Below the pieces are notes generated by a model that worked only from the letters and a program-made list of their open reading frames with translations, had not been told where the DNA came from and did no database searches. This document shows positions 33,690 through 44,034 of a stretch of DNA of 64,000 nucleotides, piece after piece; position 1 is the stretch's first letter, and each line of letters starts with the position of its first letter. The position numbers and the translations under genes are program-made. Origin of the DNA: Misgurnus anguillicaudatus (lineage: Eukaryota > Chordata > Actinopteri > Cypriniformes > Cobitidae); the NCBI RefSeq assembly GCF_027580225.2, contig NC_073352.2, positions 1,862,501 to 1,926,500 of the forward strand. Direction: 5' to 3'.

Positions 33690-36600
33690 AAAACAAATAT
33701 TGCCTGTTTATATAAGCTGCATTAAAGTAAAGAGAGTACTGTTTTTCCTGGCTGAGCTCATTATCTTTAATGCGGTCACGCCCAGAGGCGGTACCGCTGT
33801 TGACATGGTACTGAAGAGTTGAGCAAACCATAACAAACAATAACATAGCCTTCGGGTGGCTAGAGGAGGCCATCCAACCCGAGTGTATAGCTTGCAATGT
33901 TGAGTCAGCGCTTTACAGTTGTAATGAACCTCAACGAAGCATGGTAAGCTGTATCAATCATATGAATATTCTGTGCAGACGTATGCATATATAAAAGATC
34001 ACCATAGTCTAAAACAGATAAAAAAGTAGTGGCCACAAGTCGCTTTTTTACATAAAAAAAAACAACTTATTTCGAAAATAAAAACCCAGTTTTAGCCTCA
34101 GCTTTTTCACCATGGTCTGCACATGTGGTTTAAAAGTCAGGGAATCATCAATCAAAAGGCTGAGGTATTTATAGGAGTTAACAACCTCTATTTCACTTCC
34201 CCCCCATAGTGACAATTGGAGGGAGGCTTTAAGGCCTAATCCTGGATTTGGAAAACAACAAAAGTTTGGTCTTTTCTCCATTTAAAACTAATTTCAGCTG
34301 CATAAGGGTATTTTGGACTTCAATGAACGCAATTTGCAAATATTCAATTGCTTGTACAAGAGTTGGAGCACTACAATATATGACGGTATCATCAGCATAA
34401 AAATGGATATTAGCATTTAACACCTTTTGACCCATATTGTTTATGTAAATAGTAAATAAAAGTGGACCTAAAACAGAACCCTGTGGTACACCCTTAGTCA
34501 CTGTTACAGTATTGGAACATAGACCATCACATCTAATACACTGAGACCTATCACTAAGGTAATTTGAAACCAAGCAACTGCTTGCTCTGAAAGTCCTGAG
34601 TTAATGAGTCTAAATTTCAAAACTTCCTGATCAACAGTATCGAAAGCTTTGGAGAGATCAATAAAGAGTAATGCTGAATGCTGCTTCTTGTCAAGCGCAA
34701 CCAAAACGTCATTTACCACCTTCATTGCAGCTGTGATTGTGCTATGTCTTTTTTTGAAGCCTGATTGATGTGTTGATAAAATGGCATTTGAATATAAAAA
34801 CTCCTTTAATTGATCACTCACAAGACCTTCAAGAATTTTAACTAGAACTGATAAATTAGATATTGGCCTATAATTATTTCACCTCCTTTCAATAAAGGTA
34901 AATCAAAATCTGATTTCCATATCCTTGGTATTTCCTTATTTTCCACTGTAAGATTAAAAAGATATGTAAGAGGCACAGCTACAAAATCAGCCACCAGTTT
35001 CAAGAAATAAGGATCAATTAGGTCAGGTCCTGAGGTTTTTCTACAATCCAAGGATTTTAGGGCTTGATGAACTTCCTGTACCAAAAATGGTATTTAGTTA
35101 AAAGGCTGATCAATATATCCTGGCTTATCAATAATGGGATTCACAGACGCAGAACAAGTAGTATCAAAGAGAGAACCTGAAGATATGAAATGCTCATTAA
35201 AACTATTCAAGATCTCCATTTTGTCATGAACAGCAACTGAGTCCTTCATAACAAAGGTGGGTACTACTTGCGAAGTTTTGCGTACAGAAAGTGATTTTAT
35301 GGTTTTCCAAAATCTTCTGGGATCATTAAAATTTTTTGTAGTGATAGACAAATAATATTTAGATTTGGCGGTCTTAATAAAAGAGGTGCATTTGTTTCTT
35401 AGCTGTCGAAATGCAAGCCAGTCAGATGTTGAACCTGTTTTTCTTGCTTTGGCCCAAGCCAAATTACGTTCATAAATAATTTCTGCCAGCTCTGTGGAAA
35501 ACCAGGGATTATCACGCCCCTTTACTCTATATCTTCTAAATGGGGCATGTTTATTTATGATTTGTGTAAAACAATCATTAAAGAATGTCCAAGCTATCTC
35601 CACATCAGGGATAAGCTCTATTCTACTCCAATTAAAATGAGATAAATCATGATAGAACCCCTGTTCATTAAAATGTTTAAGATTCCTCTTACAAATGACA
35701 CTTGATTTTGATTTAGGGACCTTGGTGTTCCTGATAGCAGCCACAACACAGTGATCACTTATGTCATTGCAAAAAACACCAATAGATGAAAATTTATGAG
35801 GAACATTGGTCAAAATCAAATCAATTAGTGTAGACTTCTCTGGGCATTTAAGATTTGGATGTGTGGGATAATTGATCAACTGTGATACTGGTTTAAGCTA
35901 TAATAATTTCATTATGATTTAACATACTTATAAGTTGTTTTAGAGACTGTAATGCAGAAATAGGGGCAGATGGAGGTCTATAGCACCCAACAACTGTTAT
36001 ACTAAGGCCCTTAACAATGTCAATATTTACTGCCAGAAGTTCCAATTGTTTGCAGATTGATTCAGTCAAAACTACCCTGACATGAAATGTAGTTTTCACA
36101 TAAATAGCAACTCCACCACCTTTCTGTGCTCTATCAGCTCGATAAACATTATATTCATCCATGCTAATATCTTTATCCATAACTGATTTTGTCAGCCAAG
36201 TTTCAGATATTACAACAATGTCTGCATCTGTTGATTCAACCCATATTCTAATCATATCCATTTTGGATATCATACTGCGGACATTGAGATGAACAATACT
36301 TAGACCAGACAAGGATTTACAATCTGATGGCATCTGAATACACTGCAACTCAGGCCCAGGATTAGGTTGCACATTTCCAGATATAAGTAAAAGTAAAACA
36401 ATCAACATTCTTCGTCTAGCAGCATTACATGATGATTCCTTAGACAGTTCATACGTAAAATCCAAACAAGATCTCTCATTGAATATAAAGTAATTATTCA
36501 AAGCCAAGAGACTTTGAAGACGAGGTAAGTCTCTGGGTAGCATGCATGCCAAGTTTATGTCCTGATCCAGCCGTTTAGGAGTTTGCACAGATTGTACAAC

Positions 36601-36790
36601 ATCCACAGAGAAAGTGCATCCAAAAGCAAAGTTCAGCGGGCAATCCACATTGTTAGATGTACTCACCCCGAAACGATTGCTTGCTTGTAAATCCCATACA
36701 GCCAAGGCGCATAGTAAAATCTCAAAAAGCGCCATTGACTTAGTCCAGAAAATGCACCTCTGTGTATGTGAGTGCACCACAGGTCACTGA
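33690..36790 (-). pseudogene. Rex1/Babar-like LINE (CR1 group), decayed ORF2
   Basis: The N-terminal 295 codons (36780-35893) hold a hydrophobic stretch and a 2A-like GNVQPNPGP, then an apurinic-type endonuclease: HLNVRS, VISETWL, GGGVAIYVK, VVGCYRPP. A deletion near 35890 removes the GDxN motif region, and the frame resumes with LINYPTHPN and SDHCVVAA. The linker runs to 35094, where an in-frame stop separates it from the reverse transcriptase: RKTSGPDLIDP, HQSGFKKRHSTITAAMKVVN, LLFIDLSKAFDTVD (A), [20 protein letters not shown] (B), FYADDTVIYC (C). The C-terminal LDYGDLLYMH block continues to about 33690. At least three frameshifts follow the stop. Clade assignment rests on recalled similarity to fish Rex1. 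Confidence 0.88.
36352..36378 (-). other. 2A-like oligopeptide in LINE ORF2
   Basis: Residues 135-143 of the open stretch read GNVQPNPGP, following a leucine-rich stretch at residues 126-133. The NPGP core, where ribosome skipping occurs in 2A peptides, is intact, while the usual D and E of DxExNPGP are N and Q. 2A-like motifs at the N-terminus of ORF2 are documented in several APE-type LINEs. Whether this variant is active is unknown. Confidence 0.7.
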
Positions 36791-37017
36791 CAATAAAGTG
36801 CAAAATGTTTATCTGAGATGTTCTAAGTTTAGTTTATGTACATGATAGTTCATATGAATGTAGTGCTATCAGTGATATTTACCCATCAGTTATGTATGTA
36901 AGGGTATTTCTGTGGACAATTTATGCTAACAGCTGTTTACAGTGATGGTAATAACGGCATTAGAAATAAACAGCGTTAAATATACACAAACACATGCACA
37001 GTCCGGGAAGTGCAGTG
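36791..37017 (-). other. Probable LINE 5' untranslated region
   Basis: The sequence lies between the first ATG of the Rex1-like ORF (36780) and a hAT-like terminus at 37018. It has no coding content and is assigned by position only. Confidence 0.4.
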
Positions 37018-37818
37018 CAGTGTTGCCAACTTGGTGACATTGTCACTAGATTTAGCAACTTTCTAAACCCCATTAGCGACTTTATTTACAAAAAGCGACT
37101 AGGAAAAATCTAGCGATCTTTTCTGGAGTGATTGGAGACTGACACAAGAGCATGTATCGCTCTCTCTCCTCAACGAGCAGCGGGTACTGCTGCTAGACAC
37201 TCACAGGCAGCCCGGTCCTCGCGCTGCAGTCTGTGAGTCCCACACACCTGCGGGTGTTTGATGACAAGTACAATAAACTCAAAGGTAGCAGTCGCAAACA
37301 CAAAACATAATAAGCACTACTTTTCCATCGTTGAGGTGAAACGCAAGAATGTTTATGTAATGTGCAACTTATGCAGAGTAAGAAAGAGCCTTTTCATGTC
37401 TGTAATTCTGATCTAATAAAGCACCCCACATCATCACATGCTGCCACCCCTTAAAAAAATTAACCCTGTTTTTTGTGGTAAAAGTGAAGTAACCATGTTT
37501 TTTTGGTGTATTGATTGCTATCAGCAAAACCATGGTTTTACTACAGTAAACCATGGTTGTCAAAACCATACATAGTTGTAAGGGACAAAATTAGTGGTTT
37601 CTCTTGTCCCGGTGTCCAATTCATTCATTTAACAAATTTTATATTGAGGGCATCCAAGTTATTTGAAATATTTGAACTTTTTTTAAGTAACGCAATAGTT
37701 ACTTTGCCTGGTAATTAGTTACTTTTATAATGATGTAACGCAGTTACTAACAAATATTTTTGAGAAGTAATTAGTAACTATATCTAATTACCTTTTTAAA
37801 GTAACGTTGCAAACACTG
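37018..37818. mobile_element. hAT-like element (CAGTGTTGCCAAC ends)
   Basis: The left end CAGTGTTGCCAACTTGG is mirrored by ACGTTGCAAACACTG on the right. Inside, on the plus strand near 37340-37400, a decayed frame gives VEVKRKNVYVMCNLCR, which looks like the start of a BED-type zinc finger as found at the N-terminus of hAT transposases. The right third has AGTAACT/AGTTACT repeats. No target duplication was found. Confidence 0.6.
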
Positions 37819-37929
37819 GCTGTTTATAACTCTCTTACAGGTCTGCATCTTTCTCATCAGTAAAAAAATATGAAGTGGAAAAACATATTCACACATTTAG
37901 GACAAAGTTATATGGTAACATGAGCAGCT

Positions 37930-39330
37930 CTGTTGTGTATCAGTTTCTTTGTTCTTTGTTTTTCCCTTATAGCCGTAATTTTGTTAGAAAAGAAGTTCAT
38001 GAAGTCGTTACTATTATGTTGAAGTTTACTATTGGTTTCTGTTTGTTCTTTATTTCTAGTCAGTTTTGCAACGGTGCTGAAGAGGAAACGAGGGTTATTA
38101 TGATTCTCATTTATAAGCTTGCTAAGATAGGTAGATCTGGTGGTTTTAATAGCCTGTCTGTATTGTTTAACACTCTCTTTCCATGCTGCACGCCATACCT
38201 CTAACTTTGTGCTTCTATAATTTCTTTCCATTTTCCTAGTTGCCTGCGGTGTGATGATCATACCATGGAGCTGGCGGTTTTTCTTTGATTCTCTTTTTTC
38301 GAATGGGAGCAACGGCATCCAATGTGTTAGAACAGACATTGTTTAGGTTTTCTATTACAATATCTAGATCGTCAGAGTTATCTGCTACATGTTTAATTTG
38401 GGACAGGTCTGGAAGAGTGCTAATAAATCTATCTTTAGTGGTGGAAATTATTGTTCTGGCTAATCTGTAGCATGTTGTGGATTGAGTGATCCTATCTAGA
38501 AGTACAGTGTATGACACAAGGTAATGGTCAGAAACTGCATCACTCTGAGGTGATATTTTGATGTCATTAATATTGAGCCCGAGTGACAGAATTAAGTCTA
38601 ATGTGTGCTTACGAGTATGCGTTGGCCCTGTCACGTTTTGTCTAATATTGAGAGAATTTAGAACATCTATAAATGCACGTCCTAGTGCATCTTTTGGGTT
38701 ATCCACATGAATATTAAAATCACCAACGATAAGAGCTTTATCTACAGTGACTACAAGCTCAGACAGGAAATCTGCTATTTCTTTAAGGAAATCTGCATGG
38801 TGGCCCGGAGGTCTATAGATTGTAGCTAAGGCAAAAGAGAGCTGTTTGTGGTTACGATCGGTTATTTCCATATTTAACAACATTAGTTCGAATTATTTAA
38901 ATTTTACTTCAGATTTTTGGTTTACTTTAAAAATTTTGTTGTATATTGTAGCTACACCACCCCCTCTCCCCTTTAATCGAGGTTCGTGTTTATAATAATA
39001 GTCTTGTGGGGTGGATTCGTTTAAACTAATGTAGTCGTCTGCTTTAAACCAGGTTTCTGTTAAACAGAGTGCATCTAAGTTTTGGTCTGTAACTATTTCA
39101 TTGACAATAGGTTCTTTATTGGTAAGCGATCTAATGTTAAGAAGGCCGAATTTTAACATTCGAGGTTCATCTGTTAAAGTATTGTTTTCTAATTTTATAT
39201 TAATCAGATTTGTACCAGATGTGGCAAGCAGTGCTCTGTATTTATTTGTTCGGGGAACAGATACAGTTGAAATGTGTTGATATTCTGGTAAGATTGACTC
39301 GAAGTGCTGGGATATAAGTGATCTTGACAT
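37930..39330 (-). pseudogene. L2 ORF2 N-terminal part: endonuclease
   Basis: The start (MSRSLISQHFES) gives the likely ORF2 beginning. Endonuclease motifs are [44 protein letters not shown] and SDAVSDHYLVSY, so all catalytic blocks are visible. One in-frame stop lies near 38890 (after SEVKFK), and a frameshift near 38280 leads to the linker [18 protein letters not shown] in another frame. The reverse transcriptase is missing. Confidence 0.88.
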
Positions 39331-39396
39331 ATCACGGCAGCTAACAGATGGACGGTTAAGCCGATCCGTCTGTTGTCTGACTTGTACCCTGGATAG

Positions 39397-40281
39397 TCAG
39401 ACTGTATTCGAAGTAAGACTATTGGTCAGATTTATAGAGAGAATCGCCCTTCCTTCCTGAGATGGATGGAGGCCATCTCTCTTTAGCAGGTCAGGTCTCC
39501 CCCGAAAATGCTTCCAATTGTCTATAAACCCTACGTTATGCTGAGGGCACCATTTTGACATCCAGTCGTGAAGAGACAATAATCTACTGTAAGTTTCATC
39601 CCCCCGGTAGGCGGGGAGGGGACCAGAGCATATTACATTGTCTAACATTGTTTTAGCAATTTCACATATCTCTTTAATATTATCTTTGGTGATCTCCGAC
39701 TGGCGGAGTCTGGTGTCATTTGTGCCGGCGTGAATAACAATTTTAGAAAACTTACGCTTAGCATTAGCCAGCACTTTAAGTTTTGATCTAATGTCTGAAG
39801 ACCTGGCTCCCGGTATACAATCGACTATGGTGGCTGGTGCCCTTAATGCTTGCGTTCCTAAGTATCGAATCTCCAATGACCAAGGCACTTTTAACAGACG
39901 TCTCAGTCGGTGTGTTGCTTAAAATATCGAACCTGTTTGAAATTACCAGGGGGGTCTTGGGTGGGCACCGGAAACGACTTTGCCGCCTGACAGTCACCCA
40001 GTTAGTCGGCCCCCTTGACTCAGATGATGGAACCGAGCTATGTGTATTACGTTTAACACTAGGCGCACCCGAAACAGTGTTTGTAGCATTAGCGGTATTA
40101 GCGTTTGTAGCATTAGCGGTATTAACGTTTGTAGCATTAGCGGTATTAACGTTTGTAGCATTAGCGGTATTAGCGTTTGTAGCATTAGCGGTATTGCTGT
40201 CATCAACTAGCGTTTGGATGCGCGCTTCTAGTTCTGCAATCTTCTCCGTCAGCCTTACTACTTCAATACACTTAGCACAAG
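39397..40281 (-). pseudogene. L2 ORF1, esterase domain with coding minisatellite
   Basis: From the N side: CxxC remnant (TCAKC), a short coiled-coil-like LTEKIAELEARI, an expanded Asn/Thr/Ala repeat (40084-40196), then the SGNH/GDSL hydrolase: VIGDSILRN, VIHAGTNDTR and DGLHPS, giving S, N and the D-H pair. A frameshift lies around 39850-39890, where the short GTSHHSRLY reading leaves the frame of APATIVDCIPGARSSDIR. ORF1 esterase domains are known in CR1/L2-type LINEs. Confidence 0.85.
40084..40196 (-). repeat. 24-bp coding minisatellite in L2 ORF1
   Basis: There are 4.7 copies of a 24-bp unit, encoding the octamer NANTANAT/NVNTANAT on the minus strand. The homologous place in the 43-kb copy (near 43268) has only one degenerate unit, so the array expanded in one lineage without breaking the frame. 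Confidence 0.9.
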
Positions 40282-40285
40282 TAAA

Positions 40286-40533
40286 AAAAAAATAATAATA
40301 ATAATTTCCCTTAACAGGGTGGTGGAGAAAATATCAACATTAATAATTGTAAATTATTAATGAATAACTTATCATTACCAAAATGATGATTGGTTGTTTT
40401 AAAAACACTATTCCGTAACCCCTTTATTGCTACATCGCTGTCCCTGGTGCTTGGAAATTCAGCACGCTGAGGCTGTGTTCAACGAGGCGGCATGATTTCA
40501 TTGCGGGAACATGACCCTTGCAGATCTGAGGAT
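40286..40533. other. No gene recognised
   Basis: An A-rich and AAT-rich stretch lies at the L2 edge (40286-40304). The remainder is unassigned. Confidence 0.5.
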
Positions 40534-41561
40534 TAGTGCTGCAATGACGCGTCAACGTCATCGATTACCTCGACTACCAAAATACATCGACATGCGTAAA
40601 ATGCGTCGACGCGTCGCGCTGTTTACATTCATCTCGCATAATGGCAGCTTCTGCGCGCTCTCTCTCTCTCTGTGTGAAGCCCCTAGACAGCGCCTCTCAT
40701 ACATGACACTGAGTGAAAGAATTAAAAGTTGGCTGTGTTTTCCATGTGGATTCCTCTGTGTACTTGCATTTTCACATAAACGTCGGATGTTACTGGCAGA
40801 GAAGACGACTGATTCGAGTTTATCATGAAAGGTTAGCAGTGTTTTCCCACACACACTGGTTCTCTATGTGCTTGTGCGCGAGCTCTCTCTCTCCTATGCC
40901 CGCCCATGCCTTCTGTAGTAACTCTGTGTAATGGCAATTTTTTAATTTGCGCCGAATTGTCTGCGATGTCGCGTTTATAAATCAAGATTTTAGTAACCTA
41001 CTAGTTAAAGTAACAGCTGGTTGGATTAAACACAAGGTTATTGGGTCATGTTTAGTCACTATTTTAATAGTCTTTGGGGTGGTTTCCTGGTCAGAGATTA
41101 GCTTAAGCCAGGACTAGACCTTAGTTTAATTAGAAAATATAATTAGTTTTAACAAACATGCCTTACTAAAAACATTACTTGTGTGCATTTTGAGGCCAAA
41201 CTAAGGGCACTGATGTATTTTAAGATATGTCAGTGAAAGATGTTTTCAGTTTGGAGAGCTCTTATATTTATTTTAGTCTAGGACTAGTCTAATCCCTGTC
41301 TGGGAAACCGCCCCTATATGTCTGACAACAGAACAGATAATATGTGAAAATAGCATACAGTTGTGTTAACATACAATAAAACAAACAATGACTGTCAGAT
41401 CAGACAGAGAGTAGAAAAATAGATTATCCCACAGATTAAATAGCTAATCAAAAAAAGAACACTATATTAATAATAAAAAATAGTCGTTAGAGTAGTTGAC
41501 TAATCGGAAAAATAATCGCTAGATTAGTTGACAGAAGAAATAGTCATTAGTTGCAGCTCTA
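40534..41561. mobile_element. hAT MITE (TAG.GCTGCAA ends)
   Basis: Ends TAGTGCTGCAATGA and, reversed, TAGAGCTGCAACTAATGA are flanked by a perfect 8-bp duplication CTGAGGAT (40526-40533 and 41562-41569). Internal TAGTTGACTAATCG-like words near the right end are typical of fish hAT elements. The middle shares blocks (GGTTAGCAGTGTTTTCCCACACA, GTAGTAACTCTGTG) with the element at 53411-54467. Confidence 0.88.
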
Positions 41562-41569
41562 CTGAGGAT

Positions 41570-42549
41570 ATGGGTCTCGTTCCTCAGGGAGTGTACATCC
41601 CTTCCTCCGTTGCTGCACACCGTCAAGATTGCGGCTCTTAGCACTCAGATTCGTGGCCAGTAGTGATGCCGAGGGAGACGCTCGGCTTGTCGCTGGTGTC
41701 AGTCCGCTCTTCCGTGGATGATTTGATGTCTGTCGCAGCATCGGAGTGGGGGCTGTCATTCTCTGACGTCGTCGCCGATCCGCTATCACCTTCGGGCTGG
41801 GTAGTGTAGACTGCAGTCGACTGATGTCTTCAAGTTCGTGAATGGGCAGTATACTCAGAGTTTGTGCACTATTTGCAAGGGGAGCCAACTGATATCAGTG
41901 ATGACCTGCTGCTTGGGGGTGGAACAATGAGACAAGATATTCTCTCCTGGTCACTCAAGGTTCCGAAAAAAATATTAATCTGCACTACCAGTATTCCATC
42001 AGAATGTTTTTTTCAGTGCCTGGAAACATAACCACAAAAAGATTTCTCACTTGAACCGATTGTTGGTTTATAAATGACTTTCCGCAACACCGCTATTATC
42101 CACCAGGTGGTATAAAACCAGGAAGTATTGCCCTATAGGGCAAACAGCTGTATGTCCGTGTAAGTTTTGAGGATCACTCTGAATCTGATCTCTATTAAAA
42201 GTCCTTTACAAAAATGCAATTATTTCAGCTTTTTGCTCAAAATTTGGTGTTTTTGAAGAAACCTACCCATATTTGTGAGGTGATAAAATGAAACTAATCT
42301 TCTTTTATTTCACAGGTAGGATGAAACTTTTTTAAAGCAGAGGGTCTGTTTTTTGATTTGATATATTGTATGTTTATATATTTTAAGAAGAACATTTTCT
42401 CGAAGGCATTAAACTTTTATGAAAATCATGAAAAATGCCGGCGCTGGCTGGCAACTTTTTTACAAAAAACGCTGACAGAAAAAGAGTTATAAACAACTTT
42501 CTCCAACTGAGTTTTTGACTTTTATCCAGAGATAAAGTGTGAACTCGAT
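41570..42549. other. Unassigned sequence with a broken plus-strand frame
   Basis: At 41570-41960 the plus strand gives a frame with three stops (containing SSVDDLMSVAASEWGLSFSD and EFVHYLQGEPTDISDDLLLG) that reads like a degraded protein, possibly of transposon origin. I cannot name a family. The opposite strand is open for 109 codons, which I take as incidental. From 42000 to 42549 nothing is recognised. Confidence 0.35.
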
Positions 42550-42866
42550 GAGAGATGCTGTCCAAAGTGTTGCTAAGTCTTGAGGAGTGACGAGAGACGC
42601 TGAGTCGCAAGCCCGGAGCTCCGTTGAGCTTATCATCTAAATCCTATTTTCTCACTATCTTATTCCTATCTATATAATATAACCTATTAGTTTATCTTAG
42701 GAATATTTACCTTGTCGATTACTGAATTGTATTACTTAGCGAAACGATTTATCATGAGTAACACCCAGTGTTAGCATATAGCCCGCTAGCATCACCAGTC
42801 GGTGCTGGCTATAGTTAGCATTTCTTACCGTCTTTTTACCGTAAACCTGCCCTCACTGCCGATCTA

Positions 42867-43968
42867 ATGGTGGATTCATCCAATGTATGCTTTTCTGACC
42901 TATCCACACCAGATCGGGAAGCTGTGGAGGAGCTGCTGCCCGGCCTTGGCAGATCCAATTTGCGGTACAGCGTGCCTCATGTCACCCTGGCTCCAGACGT
43001 CCGCAGGCGACAGAGGAGTGCAACGAGCGACCAACTCTTGCAATGCAGCTTCACGGACCGCGTTTGGGTGAACGGAGACGCCATCGCCCAGCATGAAAGC
43101 GGTAAGACTCTGCTTGTTATTGTAACCTGCACTACCTGCAACATGTACAGTTTAGCTTCTTCCGTCAGCACAGAGGGGTTTACATGTGCTAAGTGTATTG
43201 AAGTAGTAAGGCTGACGAAGAAGGTTGCCGAACTAGAAGCGAAAGCTCTTTGAGGACAGTAAGACCGCTAATGTTAATGTTACAAACACTGTTTCGGGTG
43301 CGCCTAATGTTAAGCATAATACACATGGCTCGGTTCCGACCTCAGAGTCAAGGCGGCTGACTAACTGGGTGACTGTCAGGCGGCCTAGTCACATTCGGCA
43401 TCCAAATCACGTTCCTGTTTTAATATCAAACAGATTTTCTCCACTCAGCAATACACAGGCTGAGACATCTGTTAAAGGTGCCCTGGTTATTGGAGATTCT
43501 ATACTCAGGAACGTTGGCATTGAGGCACCAGCCACCATAGTCGATTGTATACCGGGAGCCAGAGCGTCTGACATTAGATCCAAACTTAAAGTGCTGGCTA
43601 ATGCTAAACGTAAGTTTTCTAAGATTGTTATTCACGCCGGCACGAATGACACCAGACTCCGCCAGTCGGAGATCACCAAAGATACTATTAAAGAGGTGTG
43701 TGAAATTGCAAAAACAATGTCAGACAATGTAATTTGCTCTGGTCCCCTCCCCGCCTACCGGGGGGATGAAACTTACAGTAGATTAGTGTCTCTTCATGGC
43801 TGGATGTCAAAGTGGTGCCCTCAGCATAACGTAGGGTTTATAGACAATTGGAAGCATTTCCGGGGAAGACCTGACCTGCTAAAGAGAGATGGCCTCCACC
43901 CGTCTCCGGAGGGAAGTGCTATACTCTCTAGAAATCTGACCAATAGTCTTACTTTTGATATTGTCTGA
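42867..43968 (+). pseudogene. L2 ORF1: Cys-rich finger, coiled coil and SGNH esterase
   Basis: The start codon at 42867 opens 128 codons with a CTTC...FTCAKC pair of CxxC motifs (PHD- or zinc-finger-like) and a coiled-coil-like VVRLTKKVAELEAKA. A small indel at about 43250 (stop 43251-43253) moves the rest to another frame, which reads NVTNTVSGAP, RRLTNWVTVRRP and then the esterase to 43968. Catalytic blocks: GDS (codons at 43492-43500), AGTND, and DGLHPS near the C-terminus. The domain is a lipase/esterase-type fold reported for CR1-like LINE ORF1. Its role in retrotransposition is unresolved, with membrane or chaperone functions proposed. Confidence 0.88.
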
Positions 43969-44034
43969 CTATCCAGGGCCCAGGTCAGGAAACAGACAGA
44001 TCGGCTTACCCATCAGTCTGTTAGCTGCCTTGAC

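Larger units (their letters stand above)
37930..40285 (-). mobile_element. Internal L2 segment, truncated at both ends
   Basis: On the minus strand the copy begins in the second half of ORF1 (TCAKCIEVVRL at 40281) and ends in ORF2 just before the reverse transcriptase, after NDFMNFFSNKITAIRE (about 37960). The absence of the 3' end is not explained by ordinary 5' truncation, so a later deletion or recombination removed the reverse transcriptase half. It lies in inverted orientation to the L2 at 42.6-48.06 kb. Confidence 0.85.

Noticed and set aside
39837..40295. Plus-strand frame with repeated VALAVLTF units
   Set aside because: It is the antisense of the Asn/Thr/Ala minisatellite in L2 ORF1, whose sense frame carries the esterase motifs.
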